A DNA stretch of 64,000 nt from Suillus spraguei (GCA_016800925.1 JABCPU010000080.1:148969-212968), one strand, 5' to 3'; positions 12,267 to 25,985 are shown, counted from the stretch's first letter. Notes: generated from the sequence alone by a model not told the origin. Numbers and translations are program-made.

Positions 12267-13068
12267 CTGAGAAGATCAATGAGCGTTGTAGCAGCTATAC
12301 GAGACCATGATCACAATTGAAGTGAAATGATGATTGAGCTAGGGAACGGCAGGACGGAACGTGAACAAAAGACTCGTTACGTCATTGGGCAATTCTTATC
12401 CGCGGCTTAGTACGTCCGATCCTCCGATCGAAGTTCAAATCTTTGAGCTCGGCAAATTGATTGGCATTACTGGACCGGGTCTTCTTGACTAACAAGTGAG
12501 TGGCACTCACTTGTAGTCGTCTGCTGGAACGTTCCCTCTGTCTTGATTATCTGCGTGTATCTCACAGGTTCGTGCAAGTGCTGAACAAGTCTATCAAAGT
12601 ATATGTAGTTTGCAAATTTCAATCAGACTGCCGATTGTGTTATGCTATGCCACCGTGACCGTGCAATTGCAGACCGTTTGTCTTATGGTGTGACATCCTT
12701 CTCTAGAACTATTACGATTAAATCCGGTGCGAGCTCGACATGTTGAATGAACTCATCAACTACCATTCAACTTCTAGATCAATCCAGGCTCTTCATATCT
12801 CAACTCCTGCGATGAATTACACTCACTAGCGCTTTGGGTCATCCTCCCTAGCACCTTTCCCCCCTGCACAAATGTACAAAGAACATACTGCTGTTAATAT
12901 TCCGAACATTGAATGAATTGCAAAAGACTTTAGTAGACGACATCATATGAGAGAATGCAAAATAACGGTATTACAAACACGGAAGATAATTCTACAATGA
13001 CAGATACTACAGTGACCGGGATGACAACAATATAAATCCTATGCCAGATGAAAGCAATACGGTAGAAA
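12267..13068. repeat. Spacer B copy 2
   Basis: Lies between the antiporter 1 5' end and the CHAT copy 2 stop. It matches 3113-3746 and 26175-26932. The part beside the antiporter should hold its promoter. A near-palindrome CGATCCTCCGATCG occurs at about 12418-12431. No gene is seen. Confidence 0.65.
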
Positions 13069-16000
13069 CTATACACCAATATGGACGAAAACCATTCTCT
13101 GCTCCAGCGGAACCTTTGTCTTCACAGCGTGCGTAGCACGATTCAGTGCCCAGGCCGCCTTCGTACAATCCATCACACCACCCTTGAACATATTCTCGTA
13201 GAAAGCTTTCACAACATGTTCTACATAAGCGTCGTTGACCTCCCACAGCGTGCCAATCACGCTCTTGAACCCCGAAAATTGCAGTCCAGCCGCAAGGTGA
13301 ATCACCTCGTCGGGCGTCTCCTTATCGCCGACGGCGGTATGACACGCTGATAAGAACGCGAACTCGGCGTGAGGGATGTCTTTCTCCATGATATCAAGCA
13401 GCGTGATAGGTTCGTCTTTCATGACGAAATGAGAATTATACGGCTGCTCGTGGTCCTGCTTTCCGTGACAGGCGAGGTGCACCCAGTTGTTCTCTTCCAA
13501 TGCCTGGAGTGCACCTGCTCGTGTAGCTGCGTCACCAGAAATCGTGGTACGATTGACCGTCACCGGGACGAGCTGTTGGACGTCGCCAGAGATGGTGATA
13601 CGGTTGACCGTCGCAGGAACGATCTTTCGGACAAGCTCGATCTCATTGTCAACGGCCAAGAGCTCCTTGCTTTCCCCTGCACGAGGTTGGCCCTGTCCGA
13701 TCGCCACGAAAGACGGAGGGGCACGCTTCTTCATCATCTGTCTAGATCTGACAAGAGCTGAAAGTGTCGGGGCGTAAGAACAAATGTAAAGATCTTCCAG
13801 GCATGGCTCCTTCCCTGAACCATCTGGCTTTGTTAGAAAGGGGTGAGCTGCGTGGAGAGGAATGGACGTGAAATCTGCAGTCGGACACAGCCAAATTCGG
13901 GAATGGCGCTTTAAATTAAGGACATGCTCGAGCGCCTTGACGATGGGTAGCATGATCTCGTCCCATACTGTGCGCAAGAGCACAATTAGGTCATTCCGCG
14001 GCACTTTTGGGCCCAAGGTGGATGCGTCTCGTATAGCCCTGGCAAAACGATCCTTAAGATTCTTCAGTTCTGTAAGAGTGATAGACGGCAATGGAACATT
14101 ATGGGGCTCTCCTGACGTCGGAACAATGATGGCGCCGCACGAGTATTGACTCGCGATGAAGATAATGACTGGGCCATGACGTGCTGCCGATTGCAAGTCT
14201 TCATACGAAGGCGGGAGCAGGAATCGGGAGAATCCTTTAAGATCACGGATTTTAGCTACCACCGCTCCCCACTCCTCCTGAAGTCTCCTGTACTGCATTG
14301 CTGCTCGATCAGCAGCAGTTCGATCAGCACTGCCGGTGGAACCCTGAGCATCGGATAGGCGCTTGTTGATCCTGGAGAGCTTCTGAGCTAGTTCTGGACT
14401 TGCAGACGTCAGGTCTTCCAGTGGAGTCCTGAGTCGAGAGGCTAGAGACCATTGCTGGCCACGACCCTGCTCCACGAGTTCGACCGCATGTGGGGGATGG
14501 TTACGCCGGATCGCACATGAGGCTGCATTCATTGGCAGTGATTGGGCGTACCGAAAAGCGGTTGCAGCCTCCCGCCGTGAAATTGCCGACGACCGTGTTG
14601 CCAAATGTGCATCCAGAAGCTCAAAAAACGTCGAGTAAGCCTCTAGTGCGGACCCATGACCATGCTTCTCTCCTGCAACAGTCCAATTATATGCCTCAAT
14701 GATGCGCTCAGGAAAGCCTTGCGTGGGATGCCGTGATGCGAGTCTGAAGTTCTCCACAGCGAGCGACAAATCAGCAGACTTGCGTTGCACTGTGTAACGA
14801 GATAAATAGGCTTCCTGCAAGCACATGTAGCTGAAATATCTATGCGGGTGCAGTGAAGGCAAAGCCTCCAACGATTCTTGGCACAGTCGAATGGCCTCCT
14901 CGACATCTTCATTCTTCTGCGTTTTCGTGAAACGAGCGGAGAGCGCCGAGCTCAAATTGAAAAGAGTTGTATGGCGAAGTGGATGGCCATGCTGCCTTAA
15001 CTGAAGTGAATCCCGGTACAGGTTGATGGCCTCGTTGAGATCTTCGCTGACATCCAATTTGTCATATCTGTCTGTGAGCGCGAGGGCAAGGTTGTTGAGT
15101 GTGTTATCACGATATGGATTCCCAGGCGGGCGCAACCTCAGTGCCTCGCGCTGGAGGCTGATAGATCTGTTGATATCATCAACACCGCCGCGTTGCTTGA
15201 AACGGGTGGAGAGGGCGAGTCCTAGGTTGTCCAATGGGAAATCACGATATTTGTGCCCAACAGGGCGCGGGCGCAGCGATTCTTCATACAAAGAGATGGC
15301 CTCATTGAGGTCATGATGGTTGCCTTGGTGATTGAAGCGGTTCCAGAGTGACAAGGCCAAGTTATTCAGGTAGTCATCACGTCCAGAATCTCCCTCGGAG
15401 CACAGGGAAACGGCTTCACGCCGACATTGGATGGACTCATCTAAGTCATCAGTGCTGCCGCGTTGGTTAAAGCGTGATCTGAGAACCGATCCAAGCTTGT
15501 CCAGTGCTCTTGGACGGTGTATGTTGCCCAGAGGACAAAGCTCGAGTACGACTCGCCGAATGTGGATGCCTTCATCAGATCCCTCTACTGAAAGTTCGTT
15601 GCATTCGCCGATCACATAATCGACGCCATTTGCCCCTGCCGCGATGCTACGAAGGTGGGTTCCCTCTGGACAGAGCGGTAATAGCTTGCAGCACAGATGT
15701 GCGGCTTCATGGATATAGGTGGTGATGTTCTCCTTGCTGAAGCGCCAAATCAGCGCTTGAACGAGGTGGTAGATGGATAGTGGATGATTGGGGTGGCCCT
15801 CAGGACGTAATGTAAGGGCCTCCCGAAAGAGAGAGATGACAGAATCGATGTCTTGAAAATCGTCTTGAATATAGCCTTGCAGGCGGGCCCATGCGAGGTT
15901 GGTGAGAGCCCCTGCGCGGTCAGGATGTCCGACCAAGCATTGGTCCAGGACTGACTGAAAATGCTGTATGGCATCGTTCAGATAAGAGACGGTCTTGCTA

Positions 16001-16706
16001 GTAACGTATGTGGCAAATAGTTCATGGCCTGCATCGGTCTCTCGAACAATCTCACATTCAGTCGACTACACAAGGTGTTCCGTCAGCAGAAATCAACAAC
16101 AAAGACTAAGTTACTCACGTCAAGCAGTGCGCTCTCCTGATTGTCGATAGAATGTAGAACAGCAGCCTTCAGTGTGAGAGAAGGGAGAATATCATCAACA
16201 GGCGGGAAGGAAATATCTACTAGATATGTGTATATAAGCATGAATGAGAAGGAGGTCACTCACCGAAATGCTCATTTCCGTGACCGAGCAGCGCATCCCA
16301 CGATGTTTCAAGTTTTCCGACGACTTCTCCATTCCCCAGCATCCGATCGAACTCGAAGGATGCGCTGATCTCCATTGATATTTCGGGTGACAGGTCTAAT
16401 GATCTACAAGGAGAAGATCAGTTATCGAGTTGCATCCGAAAATTACGATGGACTGTACAGGGTTACGGTATCGTCCCATGCTACTGATTCGTCGGATAAT
16501 AAGACTCCAATCGCTGATTTCCAGCGTCTCGTCGAGCCAACAATGATGGATATGTGAATACCGGCGGGAATGCGCTCGGAGGGAACTCGAACATTTTTTG
16601 CTCCAATAACTGTAGGTAGAGTGTGAGGATACGAAAGAGATACGAAGGCGGTATGGGGCAACTTACCTTCGAGTTTGATATATCGGCCTTGTAAACTGAC
16701 AGACAT
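13069..16706 (-). CDS. C2-TPR-CHAT protein, copy 2 (intact)
   Basis: Same structure as copy 1, with exons 16667-16706, 16459-16609, 16264-16403, 16119-16216 and 13069-16065, and all phases consistent, giving 1141 aa. It differs from copy 1 by a lost codon at the start of exon 5 and another in exon 5. It has the C2-like N-terminus (SLDLSPEISMEISASFEF), the TPR array and the CHAT domain. The His in HLACHGK (about H1010) and the Cys in FLSACHTA (about C1051) are intact. Most of the protein is nearly identical to copy 1. One segment of about 80 residues between the TPRs and the CHAT part (coded at about 14470-14712) is strongly different and reads EAYNWTVAGEKHGHGSALEA. Together with copy 1 this is the best candidate for an active gene in the array. 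Confidence 0.9.
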
Positions 16707-18784
16707 GATGGTATGATGAAGGAAAACGAGAAGGATTGATTATGGGTTGGGTGGTGGGTAGAATGAGTAGTGGAAAAGGCGGGAGGGCACTGTAAGTTCA
16801 GGTGAGAGGGAGAAGGGAGGTTGAGGGTTCAGAAGGTTTAGGTGATGCACACGTGTATTTGCATGTTGCAGTTCAGCGCTAGTACGATAGACGCTTGTAT
16901 GATTGCACGAAGCGCTGAGGCTAAAAGATCACCAACTTGCAGCAAAATGCTATGGATGAGGGAAAATGACACGCCAAGGACACTGCAAGTCTGTACTGTC
17001 ATCGTAGGTTGATTGAGACGTAGTATGATCATTAGCACAAGGCTGAGACAACATGAAACCTAGTGTATTTCATGGTACAAACATTACAGACCACTAGAAA
17101 TGACGGTGGGTGGTGGACTATGCCTACGCTGTACGAGACGATGGCATGATGATCGAGCTAGAAACAAAGGCAACACGGCGGGACGTGGCATCCGAGCTTG
17201 AGAACAGTCAGCTCATGAAATAAAAGGAAATTTCAACGAACCTGAGAGTCATAAATACCAGAAATAGTATGGTGTGCATGGTGTACTATCCCAAAAGCAT
17301 CGCTCTGAAGTGTCTCTCAAGACGAGTCCAAACATAGATGAGCAGAGCGAAGACTGAGTCGGCTTTTCTGAGACCGAAGGAAACGTGTTCAATTCTGCGC
17401 GTTTTCCTTTTCACACGTCGTTCATGCAGTCACTTTTTTTTTTTTAACCTCGATCATCCAGATTAGTGGTTTGGATGATACAAAAGCAACTTGGGAGACC
17501 CGAGTCATACACTGAGTGTGTCTTTCTTTTTCACCTCAATCCTGACCGAGTATGCAGGTTGCTCTATATACAGATTCTAGTGAATGTATGGATTAACCCT
17601 TGTTCTTCGAGTCAACTAGAAATAACAGGTCGACTGTCATACACATTTGTGTCCTCCTCCAATCGAACTTGAACCGAACTACCAGACAATCCTTACATCC
17701 ACACAACAAGTACTATACTGATCAACAAGCATTTCATATGTATGTATCAAGTCGAAGATGGTATGGGAGGACACGCGAATACGATTAGATATACATATAA
17801 ATCAAACGAGGATGCAGTTGACGTCAGTGCGTATGCGCCCTTTTCACTCTAGTTGACTGAATTCTAATTATACCGCATAATTCGTATGTATGTACTGGTC
17901 TTTTCACTTCCTCACATCTCGCATGGACTCGGGCCTTTTGCAATGGGCTGATAACATTGAGGCTACATAAACGAGCTACAATCTGTCAGATGATCATGGC
18001 CCAGTGACTACACTATACCTAACAGATTCAGACGACCCTAGAACTGGTGCACAATTCACCTACAGCCTCGACATCAAGGTGCGTTTCCTTACGTCTTCAT
18101 GCCACTGCCTATACACCTCATCGACATCATACACACATCCCCCTATTTGCAGTCGATCCTCGCTGGAAAGTTAACATTCAGGTCCGCGACGGTGTCCTGC
18201 TCGCAGGAGCATGGTTTCATGAATTTACTGAAAAAAAGTTGTGGTCGAACGACGAGAAACACTGATGAGACACACGAAACAGAATAGAACTACATTCTGG
18301 ATTGCGAGACAACGACGAAGGTGAGGGACAAACTAAGGAAAGAGGTGCCTACGATGTGGTGAACCATATACGCTGGTGTACGAAACAACAGGCTTATATT
18401 TACCCTGACCGATGACATTTCCATTCGAAGTACCTCAGTACCTGGCACTGATCGCGAACCTCATGCATCTGTTTGTATTACTCCGGTCTTTGGGTTCTTG
18501 GAAGTCACTGGTACACGCGCTGTATTCGGCACATCTTTGATATCAATGCTCCTCCTCATTCAGTTATCGTGTAGTGACGTCAACAGCTCTTTCATATACA
18601 ATGTTAATTTAGAGACGATATATCTATACATCATGTTCAAAGCCATTAATGCTACATTGACGACAGCTCATAAAGTGTGATGCGAAAGCGAGAGCGATAC
18701 CCGAATGATTTCGACGCGAGGACTAGACGATTAAAAAAACGCACCAAACGATATATATACAATATCCCAATCTTCAGACGCGCT
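16707..18784. repeat. Spacer A copy 3 (5' region of CHAT copy 2)
   Basis: Same organisation as 7391-9392, with a TGACGTCA palindrome at 17819-17826 and another at 18575-18582. A copy of the small spliced ORF remnant lies at about 18001-18265 on the plus strand. Relative to the 8.6-kb copy it has lost about 10 bp after the intron, which shifts the frame. Confidence 0.7.
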
Positions 18785-21246
18785 TCATATATGAGGGAGA
18801 CCGAATGTCACTTTCCCTCGCGACTCCGAGCCATCAGTGCCACACGGTTCGCTGGAACTACCCTGGGGCATCTGATCAAGCGTCATCTTAGGAGTAATGG
18901 CACCACTCCGAGGCTCTTTGTCGACAAACCGGACAGACCGAGTAGGCGAGACATCACGAGAGTTGTGTTTGCTCGTCTTCAGAGACTCTAACCGTCGGTG
19001 CTGGATGGAGTAACGGTAAGTGTGCCCTGATCCCTGCCGGTGAGGTGTATGACGTCTCCCACGCTGGTCCTCGCCCTCAGACGGTGTCATCTCACTTGGC
19101 TCAGCCGTAAAGGCGAATGGTGGGTCCTGATCCAGGAGCTGCCTAGCATGGCTCGAGAACGTTCCACCATCTCCCGTTGACTGTCTCCGTCGATGGCTCC
19201 TCGCACTTCTAGCAGCCACAGAATGGGTTCCGCTCTTCGCCTTCCATGATTTTGAACGCCTCCTGTGATCGCCGGGCAGCTCCCCCAACGAGTACGCAGG
19301 TCCGTCGCCGTCTCCGCTTTTGTCTGACATCCATCCTTCATCTTCGTCACCTTCAGCACATGCGCCCGTGTTTCCATCGCTTAAGCCACCGACTTGGATG
19401 ACTTCTTGGGCTTTTGATTCTAATGCATGTATATCATGCTCAACGTTTTCTTCGACATGTTCAGCTCCACGATGTGTGTCTTCATGCGCATGGTGTAACT
19501 TGCGAAGATAAGCGCGACCTGCTTGAAAGGCGCCGCCTTCTGCTACAGAGAACCGGGAGTGTACGGCCGGTTCAGAAGGCTTGAATGCGTTATAGATGAC
19601 TTCCACATCGACCTGCAAACGACCTCAACATCACAATCGGTATTGTCAATCAACCCACGTACCTCTTCACCAGGACCACCTCGTCGCTCGATAATTCTAT
19701 GCGCGCCTTCCTTCCACTCCGCAGTCGTCCCTTTTCCATCAGCCGGTATCTCCTCCTTTATCTCTTCCTCGTCTTTAGCCAGCGCAGCTGCCGCACGTGT
19801 CTCCACACTGTTCGCCTCGCCAATCTCTTCTATCTCATCCGGCGATGGCGGCGACACAGTGAGCGTGCTGGCGCGCTTGCTCTCCAATGCAGACTTATCT
19901 TCTTCCGCCAGTCCACCCTCGCCGCGTTCGAGTCCAGCAGGGTCACGGTTAATAATGACGTCTTCTGCACGCGTAACGTGTCGCGTGTGTGTTGTCCAGT
20001 CCGAGACGTTGGATGAGGCATGCCGGGACCACGTGCGAGACCCGACTGAATGTACGCGCTGGCCTAGAAGTGAGAATGGGATGGACAGGCCGTGAATAGC
20101 AACGCTGCAGAGTACCATGAATGCGACGATAGGTTGAATGGTAAGTGCCAAGAATTCGGTCTGGTTGACTGGAGGGTTGTTAGGTTTTGGTAGTTGCTGC
20201 GCTGCTAATGTGGAAATATATATAGCACCTGGTAACACACGTTATATCAGTACGTTGGAGAATCATGTTAGACACACCACGTACCAATGCCTATAGGTCC
20301 AAAATGGCCACTGAAAATAGCTTCCCGGAAAGTCTTTACGTCGGGTATGAACCTGTAGAGCCCAATCATGATCGGCAACCTTTTTAACATCAACACTAAG
20401 ATAGCAATGACGATGAGCCTCCACACGCTAAGTGACAGCGTCTCGTTGTTGAAACTGTCAAACGGCATCCAGGCGCCAACATAAACGAAGGCAGCGACGT
20501 TGAACATTAGGTCAATGACGGAACTGAACACCGATTCCTCTGTCTGGCGGTTGAAGAAACCGTCCCAAGCAAATGCCGTTCCACAAGAGAATGCTGCCAG
20601 GAGATCATCGGAACCCAAGATAGTCATGATACCGATGGTGAGCAAAGCCAGGGATATGTACTGCGCAACGTATGACTGCCGATCGACGAAGTCGTTGCGC
20701 TGGCAGAGTTTCATAAGGTGCCGGAAGCCCCAACCTATGAATGCGCCCACCACCACACCTAGTATGACTTGATCTGATATGACACAATTAGCTGAGGAAC
20801 TGTCATTGAATGATTTAGCTTACAGAGCCAGAGTAGCAGGAACCAATCTTCGACTGCGAGACCAGTGCTGGAGTCCAATATGAGATATAATGCAATGTAC
20901 AGGAAGGGATACGCTGCTCCGTCGTTGCAACCGCATTCCGCTGCTAGGAGGCACGTGCTTGTCGGCATATTTGCCACCGACGACTGCGGCAGCAAGGATT
21001 GGGTCAGTTGGGGTCAAGCATGCAGCGACAGCAAGGCTTGATAAGAATGTAAGGTGAGGGATCAAAGCATAAATCAAGCCTGCCGATACAAATCAACCCT
21101 GGTTATGATTAGCGAATGGGTTAAAGACATGTTGAGGACGATACCACCCATGTCATGACGGGAAATAGAAGGTATAGCAGACTTTTCCAGTGACGCTTCA
21201 TGTAAGCTTTTGGAAGCTCGACTCCGATTGCAAAGACTCCAATGGC

Positions 21247-24200
21247 GTGTTTGGAACGGATGTTGTTCTTCGCCTCTTTAGATAGGGAGATAGCCCCCGT
21301 GTTGTCCATGTACAGGACAATGGGGAGGAGGAGCGAGACGTGCAGCGAGATGAACAGTGATTTAATCCAGATCCCTTCCTGCAAGGCGTGAGTCACTGCC
21401 ATATACTCAGCTTCAGTGGATGAAAGTGCGTGAGTAGTTTGTTTCTTGGACACGTGAGCGATTAATCCGCCAGCGAAGAACCAGGTATAACCGGAGATGG
21501 ACAGTCTGTCCTCAGGTGAGCTTGCCCAATCGGCATCGCAATACCCCCGTAGTCCCTCATCTGCTCGATCACCCCCATAGTGCGCGCGATAATTGATGGT
21601 CCCGCTTAAGTAGCGCAGTAGACGCTTTGCTGCAGCGTAAAAGCGGGGGGTAGGATGCGCACTATGTTGCGCGAGTGCATTGACGGCAAAGGCGATGTCG
21701 GCCCGCGTACAGACAGCTAAGTACAGCAGTTCACCAACGATCTTCCTGTAGCGCGTAGGGAGGTTGATCACCTCATCGAAGACGTCAGTGTCAAGCCCGA
21801 AGGGGTGCTTTGAGTCGAGGGGAAGGTGGACAGGATTACAGTCTAAGAGGTCGTATTCGTCGAGGAGGTAGGATATATACTCTCCCTGATGTATCCATAG
21901 CTGCCTAGAGGTGCGTTTGCGCTCGAATTGCATTCCGAGGAAGCGTTCTATGGGCCCTAAGTCTTTGATACCGAATCGTTGAGCTATGCGACTCTTGACG
22001 GACTGCAGAAAGGGTTTGGAGTTTGAGGTTCCCATACCGTCGTCGACGTGCCACCCGACGATGCAAAGAATGTGGCCTGAGGAAGGAGTGGTTTTGTCGT
22101 AGATGAACACGGCGTGGTCAACAGCGCAGCGGGTGAACCCAAGCTCCATCATAACAGCACGAACCTGTTCGTACCATTCCATGGCCGACTGTTTCAGACC
22201 GTATATAGTGCGGAGCATGTGCCACACGAGGAGAGTCCAATCGCCTTCCTCAAAGCCTTTCGGCTGCCTCATGTATATCTCCTCCCTAAGGATCCCCCAC
22301 AGGAATGCCCGTCTGGCGTCGAACGTGTCGAGCTCCCAGTCATTGCGACACGCAAGGGCTGCGATGAATCGAACTGATGCTGTCTTGATGACGGGGGCGA
22401 ACGTGGCACCGTAGTCGACGCCGGGAATCTGTGAAAACCCTTGGGCTACGAGCCGAGCCTTGTAAGCCGATCCACCTTTGTTGTCCTCTTTAAACTCCAG
22501 GACCCAACGATTCCCTATCGCCTTTCGACCTGCAGGAATGGTAGTCAACTTGTAGACCTTCATTTCTTTCATCGTCTCTAATTCCTCCTTCATGGCCTTA
22601 AGCCATCGTTCGTGGTCAGGGCGCTTCATCGCTTCATCATAAGTTGCGGGAGGAATCAACATGTCGTAGTCAGGGTTGGAAGGGTTTCGTCTGCGGTTAC
22701 TGCGTATCGCCACGTGTGCCTGTTCTTCAATCACAACGTTAGCCATGACTTCCGTGACGTCGATGTTCGGCTCGACATTCGTGATGTCAGTGTCAGGTTC
22801 AACTGTGCTCACCCCCTCCTCCAATACTGGCGTCATACCCTCACGTGCAACTTCTCCAGAGACGCGCTCGGCACGAGCTACACGAAGAGCCATAAGACGT
22901 GCCTTGGTGTTAGCCATTTCGTCGGCATAAGCCTGACCAGCAGTGGTTGGCACACGAGTGCGAGAAGAGCGGCGTGGAGCTGGGGGTGCTGTGTGAGAAG
23001 AAGCCGGGGATGGAGGCATGATTGCAGGAGGTGCGTGGACTGGAAGTGAAGGAGTGGGAGCGTCTTCTGAGTCAGAGTCGGAATCGGACAGTGTGGTGTG
23101 CGCGACTGATGGTATATTTTCGTCGAAGATGACGTCCCTGGCAGTGAAGAAAGCTCCCGTCCCGCTATCACGGAGACGGTAACCTTTTGTGCCCTCAGGG
23201 TACCCTACAAAGACAGCATGACGAGAGTGGGGACCGAGTTTCGTTTGCAATTCTGAAGGGATGCGCGCAAAGCATTTTGCTCCAAAGACGCGAAGGTGTG
23301 ATAGGGAGGGCTTGCGTCCATTGATGACCTCGTAAGGTGTGACTCCTGGTGGCAATGTGGTGGACTCTGTGCGGTTCCACAGGTAACACGCGGTCAGGGC
23401 AGCTTCTCCCCACATGTTCGCGGGCAGGTTGGCAGCTTGTAGCATCGCGAATAATCGCCCCTCAATAGTGCGTATAGCTCGTTCTGCTTTTCCGTTTTGT
23501 TGATGTGCGTAGGGCGCAGAAAGCTGGCGAGTGACACCTGAGGAAATCAGGGATTGCGTGAAGGCTGCGCTGATGAATTCCCCCCATTGTCCGACCGAAA
23601 TACCTTCACCTTGCGGTCGGCAAGATTCTCCCAGCGTTTCTGAACCATTTCCCAAGCCTCAAGTGCTTGGTCCTTAGACGCAAGCAGTTGCAGACTCAAG
23701 AAGTTACTATGGTCGTCCAGGAACAGGACAAAGTGAAGTTTGCCGTGAGGAGTTACGACGGGGAATGGGCCACAGAGATCGGAGTGTATGAGGTCCAGAA
23801 CGTGCTTCGCCCGAGGCGTAGTGGATGGTGGGTATGGTTTGCGAGGATGTTTAGCCAGAATGCAAGGTTCGCAAGTGTGTAGTGGGTGAGAAGTATCAAC
23901 TTTCACACCGGTGGCAAATGCTGGTAAGCGTTTCACAGCCTCACCGCCGGGATGTCCCAGGCGTGCATGCCACAAGTCCCAGGACAGTGGCGTCTTTGCA
24001 AATGCAGAGATCTCGAGAAGCGGAGATGGCGTGTTCGGTGGAATAAAACGTAAGTCCAGGAACACCAGCTTTCCCACCATTGGAACCGAGCCTAGATCAT
24101 CGCCACGGTAAACGAGTTGACAACGCGATGGGGTTGGCAGGTAATGTATCGCCCAGCCTTTATCCACCATGTGTCCAACTGACAACAGGTTGATTAAGGC

Positions 24201-25535
24201 GCCCGGAGCATGAAGACACCCGGTGAATCGAATGCGTTGCACACGATTGTTGATGGCGAGTTCGGCGACACAGTCTCCACGCCCTGAGGTGAGCAAAGTC
24301 CCATGATTCGCCGTCTTGACCTTGACCTTGTCTTCTGTGTTGTACGTCCAGAAGTACGACCTGTCCGTGATCAGGTTCGAGGTCGTGCCAGAGTCCAGAA
24401 TGGTGGACAAGACCTGACTGGCGATGCAGGACATGTTCTCGTCACTCGGCAGGGCGCTGGGATCGAGTTCCTCGATAGCGGCTGAAGACCATTCACGATG
24501 ATGCGTCTTTTCAGTTGCAAGGGCAGCGGTTTCAGTAGAGGAGTATGTGGGAGGGGGAGCTGGTCCTGCTGGGGCTGAGGGTTTGGCTTCGACAGCAGCT
24601 GCAGATACGTCTTTCTTCTTTCCTCCTCGTTCTCCTCTCTGAGCCCACGGTGACTTTCCTTCCATGCCACCCCCAGGCTGCATACAATGCTCGCGATCGT
24701 GCGTTAGCGAACGTGGGAGGCCGGAGCATACAGGATTTTCGCATGACACCCCCTTGGGGTTATGCTTGTGGATCCTTATGCCTGTGGTCGGGTTCGTTCT
24801 GCGTTCGGTCGAAGGGATGGTTGCGTTGGCATACTCTGAGCCAGGGCGTGCACCAAGACGCTGCTGACCACGTTGCCGGTTCGCTTCCTCAGTGAACGAG
24901 GTTGCAACCTCCTCGAACGTGAGTGTGGTGACGGTGGTTGAGGAAGTGGCTGACGGTGACGGTGCCTTATAGTGCGCCATTGTAAGGCTGCGGAAGACAA
25001 CCCACTGTGGCGTCTCGGGGAGACCGTTCAGTAGCATCCAGATACATTCCTCGTCTGTGAAAGTCACCCCCATTTCAGCAAAACGTCGACGTCCATTCTC
25101 GAAGACGCCGAGGAAGCGAGACGCGTCTTCCGCGTCCTTCAACTTTTCTGAAAAGAGTTGGGTGCGCAGCTCGAACTGGGAAGTCACGTCGAGGCGAGCG
25201 AAACGTTTGATGAGCATGTCCCACTGTTGACGTGCGGTGAGTTTCTCGCCCAGCATGTTCTGAACAACAGGTGAGAGCCTTCGTCCAATTATCGCTTTCG
25301 TTTGAGCATCTTCCTTTACCCAGTCTCTCATGAGTACGAGTTCCGCTGCTGTGGGTTGCCCTGCCGTGGCAGCTTTTGGCATCTGACTAGCAAATTCTGC
25401 GACGTCGAGGGGATCTATACCGTTACTACAGTGATTCCACAGCCCCTCGCCGGCCAACGCCAGTTCCACCGCTCGTCTCCAGCTTGGATAATTATCCGAG
25501 CCGGTCAGTTCGGCGATGTGATCGAATTTTCCCAT
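21247..25535 (-). pseudogene. copia gag-pol polyprotein (one frameshift, fused 3' end)
   Basis: The gag part starts MGKFDHIAELTGSDNYPSW and continues as a UBN2-like domain with a weak Cys/His knuckle (CENPVC, then HDREHC). The protease has ILDSGTTSNL. A GAG-pre-integrase part (LWHARLGHPG) precedes the integrase catalytic residues: D in LIHSDLCGPF, D in FRSDNGG and E in QQNGKAERAI. The reverse transcriptase box reads WHVDDGMG and RNase H includes STEAEYMAV. A 1-nt loss in a G-run near 23585 shifts the frame right after FRSDNGG. The C-terminus changes at NNIRSKH into antiporter residues AIGVFAIGVELPKAYM in the same frame, so the open frame ends at 21121. The element can no longer move by itself. 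Confidence 0.85.
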
Positions 25536-25626
25536 CGCAATGACGAGTGAGAATATTGATTAGAGTTTAACCGTTAGTTAAACGTAGATTAACGCGAGTT
25601 CTTCGTGTCGTGTAATTCCTGGGCTT

Positions 25627-25651
25627 GTCTAGAGCCCGTTGCTGCTACCAT
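25627..25651 (-). promoter_or_regulatory. Probable primer-binding site (initiator Met tRNA)
   Basis: The minus strand reads TGGTAGCAGCAACGGGCTC between the LTR-like DNA and gag. TGGTAGC is the complement of the CCA-bearing 3' end of eukaryotic initiator Met tRNAs, as used by Ty1. The exact tRNA of this organism is not available here. Confidence 0.5.
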
Positions 25652-25985
25652 ATACACTAGCGAGAGAAACGCGAGCTCAGTAGAGTCAAGACAATACTTT
25701 GATTGATAGTACCTAGCGAGAGAAACGCGAGCTAAGGTACGTTAGTGCAAGATATAAGTATGAGACAAAGACTATGCATACCTCAGTAGAGTCAAGACAA
25801 TACTGAGGTGTTTCTACACAAAGACGGAGACTATGTATGTACCGCAATGATTAGCTAATGTCGTACCGGAGGTTGGACGTGCGGATGTATCATGCGGTGC
25901 GGAATATAAGAAGACTCAGTGTCATATGGTGCCGAAGGTGCATGAGATAAGAGATAGCGCAAGAATGGTAATGAAGGGGCTAACA
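25650..25985 (-). repeat. 5' LTR-like region of the copia element
   Basis: On the minus strand it starts TGTTAGCCCCTTCATT (LTR-type TG) next to antiporter sequence and ends near the primer-binding site. It holds internal direct repeats: AGCGAGAGAAACGCGAGCT occurs twice and AGTAGAGTCAAGACAATACT twice. No second LTR is present in the window to confirm the exact 3' edge. Confidence 0.55.

Larger units (their letters stand above)
21247..25985 (-). mobile_element. Ty1/copia retrotransposon, 3' truncated
   Basis: The minus-strand order is 5' LTR-like DNA (about 25650-25985), a primer-binding site, and gag-pol (25535 down to 21247). No 3' LTR is present: the element stops inside RNase H and antiporter sequence follows directly. 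There is no target-site duplication, and about 190 bp of the antiporter is missing at the insertion. This suggests a deletion after insertion, or integration of an incomplete cDNA by end-joining. Confidence 0.85.

Noticed and set aside
3747..16706. A gasdermin-like partner beside the CHAT proteases, as in bacterial CHAT systems
   Set aside because: No small pore-former-like frame is found next to any CHAT copy. The only neighbours are the antiporter and the spacer ORF remnant.
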